Shown: positions 51,501 to 60,500 of the stretch, piece after piece
Numbering within the stretch: position 1 is the first letter of the stretch
Layout of the letters: every line of letters starts with the position of its first letter
Source: Stomorhina lunata
Taxonomy: Eukaryota; Arthropoda; Insecta; Diptera; Rhiniidae
Length of the DNA stretch: 64,000 nucleotides
Reading direction: 5' to 3'
Assembly: GCA_933228675.1 (NCBI GenBank)
Contig: OW121742.1
Location: 126,395,983-126,459,982, forward strand
Translations under genes and position numbers: made by a program
The notes under the pieces: model-generated
Database searches by the model: none
Told to the model about the DNA's origin: nothing
The model's input: only the letters and a program-made list of their open reading frames with translations

Positions 51501-54500
51501 AGTTAGAGCTCCCATATAACCCCGCCCCGGGAATCTCATTAATGCTCATAAATTGAATACAATTTTAATAGCTATGACGACTAAATTTAGAACAGAGACG
51601 TTTTATGCAACTATTGGTCAGTATATACAATTTTTAGGAATCGGTGCCTATTTGGCCATAGCTTTCATAAAGAAACCACTCCCGGAAAACACTAAAATGA
51701 CGCAAACGCCAGATAAAAGCTATTAAATTATAAATAAGCTTTATATCGGGTTTTTCAACAGAGACGCTACAAAAGTACAGTGACAGGGACAGCAGACGAC
51801 GCCATATTTCTTGCTGCTCTTTTGACATTTCTCTTCAGTAAGTTTTACCATTTCATAATGGAAAGATATACGAGTCAACGAGTCGAAATTATTAAAATTT
51901 ACAACCGAAATTCAGAGTCAGTGGCCTGAACGTTAAGAATCATCATCATCAAAAAATCATCTTCAGCGATAAGGCTCATTTCTGGCTGAATGGCTTCTGC
52001 AATAAACATAATATGCGTTATTGGTCAGGAAGCAATCCACACTTACTCCATGAGTCATCATTGCATCCCGAAAAATTACAATTTGGTGCGGCTTATGGGC
52101 CGTACTTTTTCCGTGATGATCAAGACCGGCACGTTACTGTGAATGGGAATCGCTTCCGTTCAATGATAACCGAATATTTTTGGTCCTATGGACTTGGAGG
52201 ACATGTGGTTCCAACAGGACTGCGCCACAAGCCACACAGCGAATGTCACAATCAATTTATTGAAAACCAAGTTTGGGGAACGTGTTATCTCACGAAATGG
52301 TTCAGTCGATTGGCCGCCTCGGTCGCGCGATTTGACGCCGTTAGACTATTTCTTGTGGGGCTACATCAAGCCAGCGACGATTGATGAACTTCGTATGAAT
52401 ATCGAACGTGAAATTGCAGCAGTATCGGCCAATTTATGCTTGAAAACCGTCGTAAATTGGGTTCAGCGTCTGTACTTCTACACACGTGTAGAAAGAAGTA
52501 TATATAATGGCACCATACCTGCTTTTACAGGAATAACAAATTTCATTGATATCCAAAACCGTTATTTTATTCAAAAAAAAAACTTTTGTAGCGCTTTATA
52601 AATACCAGCCAATGTCTACAATTTTGTAATAATCGGTCAACATTTGGCTATAGTTCTTATATATATATAACATCCCCTTTTTATATCTAAAATCAAAAAA
52701 AAAATATATCTACAATCAAAAGGATTTGGAGGTACATTCAGTATATTAAGATTGCACCTACGAAATTAGATAACTATCAATCAATGTTAAGTCCAGACTT
52801 TATATAGGATAGATAAGTTAGGAACTCCTAACAAAATATATGGACTATCAACATGACTATACTAACAGATCCTGATTCAATTCTTGATTAGTTCTTGATA
52901 AAGTTTTTGAGTCAGTTCTGCTTTTGTAATGTACTTTTAATAATATATGAAAAAGGCTAATTTTCCCCGTCGGCAAGGGCTCTTTGATCCTTTGGTTTTC
53001 AAAATTAGCCTTTTCTTTTAAATCTCAATAGCTTTTGAAAACATCTTCTCTTTATATAAACAATTGCTAATAAGAGTAATTAAGTTCATTTTTTTTATAG
53101 AAAATATTTAAAACAAAGAATCTCTTGTTAAATTATCTAAGAATGCACGTACTTGCAACATGTTGCATGTTAAGCCTTTCTATAGTACTTCTTGTTGGTT
53201 GTTTAAAATAAAATTTATTTCTTTGCTCACTTAATGTGGTAAATCCTTTGAAAATTTCATAAAATCATTAAATACAAGATTAGCACGCGACATTTAAAAC
53301 ACTTTATCACAAAAATTTATCATAAAACAACCCAACTCCAGAAAAAACCCCTCCTCAAACTGAAAGGGCTACAAAGAGCTTAACGTGTGTTTAAAACAAC
53401 AACTGAACGAACGAACGAACGAACATCCGTAGACAAATGCTCATCCTTCTTTTAGCATATGGTTTTGGATTTGAAACTTTTCCTGATTTACCAAAGAAAC
53501 AACTTATGGAACAAATACCACCAAAAAGAGTTGAGTGGGAAAAGGGTTGAAGTTGTTCGTTTGTTCGTTCATTTCATTCTATATTTTTGGCTGGCGTCAA
53601 AGACTTTTTGACTTTTGGCGTTTAGAGTGTGGATGAAGCAAGTGAGTGTGTGGCATTCAACATCGACAACAACGAGAACAACAACCACTCTTTGGTGGTT
53701 TTGTTTATTTGTGTAACATTGGCAACATTTTTTGTTTATTGCTTTTGATGTTTATATTTCGTTTCGTTCGTTGTCGAGTTGGAAAAGCAGGAAAGTGTTT
53801 TCTATGGCGTACGTGAGTACTTTTCCTAAATTCGACCATAAAATTATTCTTCTTTTCCTCCATATGTTTGCAGCTTTTGAATGAAATGAATTGTTTTTTT
53901 TATAGTTGAGCACAAAAACAATTGGCCACAATAAAAATCATAATTCATAAGATTTATTTACAACAAACAATTCAAATAATACGAACAAAAACTCTTCATA
54001 GTCATCCTTTCCTTTTAAACGAGTGTTTCACAAGTTTTCAATATTAATTAGGGTAAATAATTTAAACGCAAGTGTTACCAAATGACTACAAATTTCTATT
54101 TCTTTATGGCTTAATGTTTGGCCTAAGCTAATTATAAATAAATTTATCAGGTTTTAACTGTAATTTTATGCTTCTTTTAATTGCGTGACATAAATTCGCT
54201 TTAAGAAATTTTACGGGGTATTTCAATTAAAACATTTAAAGGAAGCTAGAGAAATATCTAAAACAATTAAGATACGCAAAGTACTAGAACTAATCTATAA
54301 CTGAACTAAAACTGAGTTAGAACTAAACTAGAACCCTAATGGTCTCTGCTGAGACAAGATTTCGTTACTCTAGTTCAGATGATACATAAGTCATGGACAT
54401 AGAAAAATCGGAAGATTTTTATAGAGTCACACAAGTTGAAGTCATAATAAAACATGACTCCCAGTGGAGCTTACTTTATATCGAACTCTATTGCGAGATA

Positions 54501-57500
54501 GAGTTATTCCAAGAATAACTTGCTGCTTGCAACTACGCATCAATTGATCTTCTCCGCGTTCTAGCAGGTGCATCAACACGACGGCCGCTTTCCTGTGGAT
54601 TCCAACGAAGCGCTTGTCGAGCAATGTTGGTATTTGGCCTTCGAACTGTTTGGCCTATCCACCGCCATTTCCGTTGACATACCTCTATAGAAGCAGTGAT
54701 TTGGTTTGTAGCGTATAGTAGATATCATTTCTCATGTGATTTCCATATATTACGATTTCCCGCTTATCGATGGCACTTGTGCGTTTCCAAGTTTCGCAGC
54801 CGTAATACAAGATGGTTATACGATGGAGTTTTATATTCGTAACTTAGTTGTTGTCGATATTTGCCGAGATTTCCAAATAGCTAGAAGAATGCCTTATAAA
54901 TACGCCCATTGATTTCCAGCCCAGCTGCCCGAAATTCAACAGTGATAGCGCTAGTGTTTTCTTGAAGGTGACCTGAGCTTTGGCTTAGAAGACATATGTC
55001 ATCTGCGCATTTCAAGTCCTCGAGTTGTTTAAAGGGTGTCCATTGGATACCGCGTCTACCATTCAGTGCCGTGCGTATTATATTTTCGATAACAAGGATA
55101 AAAAGTATAGGTGACAAGATACATCCTTGTCTTATTCCAGTAGTAACATCGAACGGATTAGACAATTTACCTTTGAGTAGGACCCTAAATTTAAAATCCA
55201 AGTACATTGCCCGATTTAATTTCAGAATTTTCGATGGCATGTTACGATTTTCTAAAATTCTCCATAGATAGCTCCTATTGACACTGTCGAAGACGATAAA
55301 CGCTAGGTAAATGGGTGCGGAATTCATTACGTAAATGGGGGTGCGAAATTCATTGCTCCAGTACTATTCTTACTGTGTTGATTAGGTCAGTACAAGATCG
55401 ATTCTCTCTGAACCCAAACTAATTTTCGTGGAGTGAAGCGGAAAATGGATCGGATATTATATTCAAGTGTTATACCCCTGTAGTTATTGCAGTCTTTGGA
55501 GTTACCCTTTTTCGGTATTTTGACTAGTATACCTTCATTCCAGGAGGTTGGTAGAACTTCCCATATATATATTTTACGCATAAAAGGCTACCACAGTATC
55601 GCCTATCCTTCAACATTACATAAAAGCATCTCCGCTGAGATATTGTCATTGCCCGGGGCCTTGTTGCGCTTAAGGCTTTTTGGCATTCTTCACTTCTTAT
55701 ATTGTTGGTGGATTGTCTGAAATTCAATTGAATATGCTGTCATCCGTCAGTGGTTCTAATCTGGTGTAGGTAGGTTTACCACACAACGCCGTTGATATAT
55801 TATATAAGATCTTCAGTCGCCTTTACTTGCAGCTAATTCAGCTTGGCTCGCTTGTTAATCTATACACATTCTCTGGTCCCTCCTTGCAGGCCTTTTTATT
55901 CTTTTGGATAGGTCACGGTATGTTACACGGGTCTTCGACCTCAGCAGATTGTATATATAGGTCAATTAAGTATGTAAGTAAGATAATTGAATGTCAATAC
56001 AATTCTTTATTCCTGTAAAAGCACGTTTGATGCCATTATGTACGAAACTCGATTTCTTTTGCATGGCCACCACGGGCACGCTTGCAGAAGTCCTGACGCT
56101 TCGTACGAGTACTTTCAATATTCGTACGAAGTTCACCAATCGTTGCTGGCTTGTTGGCATAGACCATAGACTTGACGTAGCCCCACAGGAAATAGTCTAA
56201 CGGCGTCAAATCGCAAGACCGAGGCGGCCAATAGACTGGACGATTTCGTGGGATAACACTTTCACCAAACTTGGTTTTCAATAAATTGATTGTGACATTC
56301 GTTGTGTGGCTTGTGGCGCCGTCCTGTTGGAACCTCCAAGTTTATATCATCCAAAAATAATTGGTTATCATTGAATGGTAGCGATTCCCATTCACAGTAA
56401 CATGCCGGTCTTGATCATCATGGAAGAGTGCCGCCCAATGACACCGCCGGCCCATAAACAGCACCAAATTGTATTTTTTTTCGGGATGCAATGATGATTC
56501 ATGGAGTACGTGCGGATTGCTGCCTGACCAATAACGCATATTATGTTTATTGACGAAACCATTCAGCTAGAAATGTGCCTCGTCAATGAAGATGATTTGA
56601 GCTCTTAACTGACTCCTAATTTCGGTAGTAAATTTTAATAATTTCGACTCGTTGTTGGCTCATATATTCCATCATCAAATGGCAAACCTTACTGAAGAGA
56701 AATGTCAAAAGAGCAGCAAGAAATATGTCGTCTGCTGTCCCTGTTGCTGTACTTTTGTAAAATCCCTGTTGAAAACCTGATGTACAAAAATGTTTGTGCA
56801 AAGTTTGAATACTTTGGCTATATATGTATGTATCTTCTTAAGATTCTTACGGCCAAGTATTTTATTTATATGGGGGAGAAAATTCCCCTGCGCCGATTCA
56901 TTTTAATTAAGTTTGAAGTTTCTAACTGTTTTAGTTTACAACAAAATATTATTGTATTATTATTATGTCAAATATTAAATAAATTCCTGTTATACACTTT
57001 ATTTAGACCCCTTTAATGAAATCAGGTATTGAAATCTGAAATTTGAGTTTCATAAAAATTGCACTTTAACTTTAAAACTGTTAACATTTTTTTAATTTAA
57101 ATTTTAAACCCTTTTTCTCTTTCTTATTGTTTCCTTTACTCTCTCTCTCCCATAGTTGCCAGATGATTGATAACTTTGTGGAATTTCTGTATTAAAATTC
57201 ATCATATTAAACCGTTTAAAACTTCAAACAAAAAACACAAAACTAATATTTATTATTTGCAATTATGCTTCTTTTTTTGGAAAATTATCCCAAAAAAAAT
57301 TGAATTTCATTTGAAAAGTATCCATTGCAAATTTTAATAACTTCTAACTATTCGTTTAGTCTCAGGAGGGAAATTTGATGGGGAGTATAAATCATTGATG
57401 TGTAAACATTAAATTACCCGTTATCTGAGAAAAAATGGGAGAAAGGGGGAAAAAGCAGTGTTGCCAAAAATTGTTTAATTTTTATAAAAAAAAAATTGGT

Positions 57501-60500
57501 TACACATTTTCATAATTTGTTTAATGGTATGTGTGTTTTTCTGAATGTTTTGTTTTATTGGTAAACCAAAATAATAGTCAAGTCCTGTGTCTGGCAATGA
57601 AATTTAGAATTTCAATTGTTGGCTGGCCATTAAAATGTATTTACATATTATTATAATGTGGAAATTTCTAAAATTTTATAGAGGCAGCTAAATAAAATGG
57701 AGGTTAATATTTTTGGATAATTTAAGCCTTTTGTTATAGATTTGCCTGTTTATTTTATTAAATATTTTGCTGCCCCCAGAGTAAAGGTCACGTTTATGAC
57801 AAGTGCTGCCAAAAGGACTTTTTTTGTTGTTTTAGTTTAAATGTTTTTGGCCAGGCATATATGTACTTTTTTGTTGGTTTCTCTTTTTCACTGGCAATTC
57901 AAATGCAAATGTCAGATGCCAATTATAATTTTAATTTCCAACCCAAAAAAAAAATCACAAATTCGCTACATGCTGAGATTTACAAATAATTTTACAAAAT
58001 GAAAATAAATAACAAAAAGTTTAATTTAAATCAAGGTTTAAAATTTAAAAATTCTCCATAAATTATCACTTGGAAAAAATGTAAACCAGAGAACGTGTCG
58101 AAAATATTTAGAAACCAATTAAAATTGTAATATTTATTGTCTATTCAATAACATGTTATATCTTTGCTTTTTAGTCCAATATTGAAACAAATAAAAAATC
58201 AAATAAAATTCCTGCATAAAATTTAAAACAATATTTATGGCTTTACGCGCATTTGCACTTCACAGAAAAAAAATAAAATCACATAAAACTCTTTAATTGA
58301 ATAATTCAACATCATTTGAAATGTGTTAGAATCTAATTCCCAAACCCCTTAGAATGTTAAGGAATTTGAGCAATTTAAATCTAAAGGGGAGGAAGAGGAA
58401 TTAATTGTAATGATTTAGTTTATGCTTCTCTTAAAATATATTACTATTTCCTTTTTGTATTTTTACATTTTAGATGGTCATAGAAGCGAAAAACCCTCAA
58501 CATCTTGTGCCTCCTCTATGGCCGCCGTCTCAGCAGCCGCCGCTGCTGCTGTAGCTTCTATTGCCTCCAGTCAAGCCTCGACTTCCGCCACCGCTTCACA
58601 TTTACATCATCATCCACATCCTCATCCCCATCATGCTCACCATTTGTCCTCGATGGCTTCACACCATCATCATCACCATCCCAATAGCAGTTTGCTGGCC
58701 GCCGCCAATATGACTCATAACTTGGGTTTGGCTGCCCATGCTGGGTTGCGACCCCCACCCGGCCATGTTCTAAATATGTGCCCAGTTTGTGGTATTAAGT
58801 TAACGCCCGATGAATGGAATTCACATTTTCTAAGCGAGTTGGATAGTTTGTACAAGTTGAGTTCGGGCATGGAAAGATCGAATTTACAAGCTACCTATAT
58901 GTTTGCGCCGCCCTGTCCGTCGCAAGAGAATGCCATAAGAACAAGCCATAATAGATGGGAGGTGAGTACGAAGAAAGGAATAAAAAATTTACTTTTTTTT
59001 TTAGAGTGAAATTGATATTTTAGTGCAATATTGCAATTTTATTTAAAAACTGATATTTCAGTTCAAAACTAACATTTCAGTGCGAAATTGCAATTTTAGT
59101 AAAAATTGCAAACTTAGAACAAAATTGCAATTTTAGTAGAAAATTTCAATTTAAGTGCAAAATTTAAAATTGTAAAAATTAAATTTTATGCAAAATTTGA
59201 AATCAAGTGCAAAATTGCAATTTCAGTTAAAAATAACAAGTTCAAAGCAAATTGAAATTTAAATGCAAAATTGCAATTTCTATATGAATTTATTGAAATT
59301 TTATGGCAAAATTTTAGACAAAGGTCCAGTTTGCCATCCGTTGCAAATAGTCTAGCATCGTACCATTTGCAAATTCTATTAAAATTATATATAAAATGCT
59401 ACGATTCTAAACTATTTGCAACTGATTGTGAACTGGGCTAAAATTTTTAGTTTTAGTATAAAAGGCAAAAAGTAGCATATTCTATCTTAAAGCAATTTTC
59501 TATCAATACTAGAAAAATCCAATAATCTACCTCCTTCTTGTAGACCTTCCAGCGCATCCGCAACAATCGCCAAAATCGTCTGCGCATTAAAGTGCGTAAG
59601 CGTAAATATGGTGATATGTATTTCATGGAAAATATGTTCTGCAATTCCTGTCCCATCTGTACAAAACGAAAATATGCCATAGAAACGGGTAAAATGCCGC
59701 CAGATGATGAGAGCCAAAAAGTGCAAGACGAAATCGAAACAGTGGATGTCGAGTCCTGCAATGATGATGTACCCGATTCGGGTTCAGAAATACACGGTCA
59801 ACAGCAACATTCTCAAATACATCATGCCCATATGCCAGCCTTGAGTGGCAGCAGCAGCCATAGCAGTAGCCATAGTAGTTCAAATGGAGCGGGTGGTGGT
59901 AGTGGTAGCAATAGTATTGGTGCCAATTTACATAATAGCAATAGTCAACCGGGAAAGCTGGATGGTATTTTGTATAGAACAGCCTGTGTGATGAACAAAG
60001 AGCCAACGGGAGAGGATGATATTAGCACTAATGTGGCCACGACGAGTACTAATAGTAACAGTAGCTCGGGTAGTACAACAAATTGGACGGAGGCACATGC
60101 CTCGAGTAATGCCTCACATGGCCATATTTCGGGTAAGTTTTGAAACGGTGATTTTGTGAAAAATAGTAATTTAAACACTTATTATTAATTAAAGATTATT
60201 GAGAATAAGAATTGATTGAAAGATAAATTTTATTGAGAATAAGAATTAATTGCAAGATAAATTTTATTGAGAATAAGAACTGATTGCACAATAAATTTTA
60301 TTGAGAATAACAATTGATTGCAAGATAAATTTTTATTGAGAATAAGAATAAATTGAGAATTTTTATGTAAAACAAAAATTAATGAATGAAGTTTTGTTAA
60401 GATTTTTAAAATTGTGAATTTAAACTTTAATTTTTTTAACTGTTTACAGTCAAAAACGTTAGTGAATTATCGTCCACAACTCATCATTATTATAATGCCG

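Noticed and set aside
54996..55271. 91-codon plus-strand frame
   Set aside because: Antisense shadow of the reverse transcriptase fragment on the minus strand.
58422..58473. ATG at 58422 as the start of a separate gene at exon 4
   Set aside because: The extra residues are hydrophobic intron translation, and a good acceptor at 58471-58473 joins in phase with exon 3.
58558..60178. Minus-strand frames opposite exons 4 and 5
   Set aside because: Shadows of the real coding exons, produced by their low-stop, His/Ala/Ser-rich composition.
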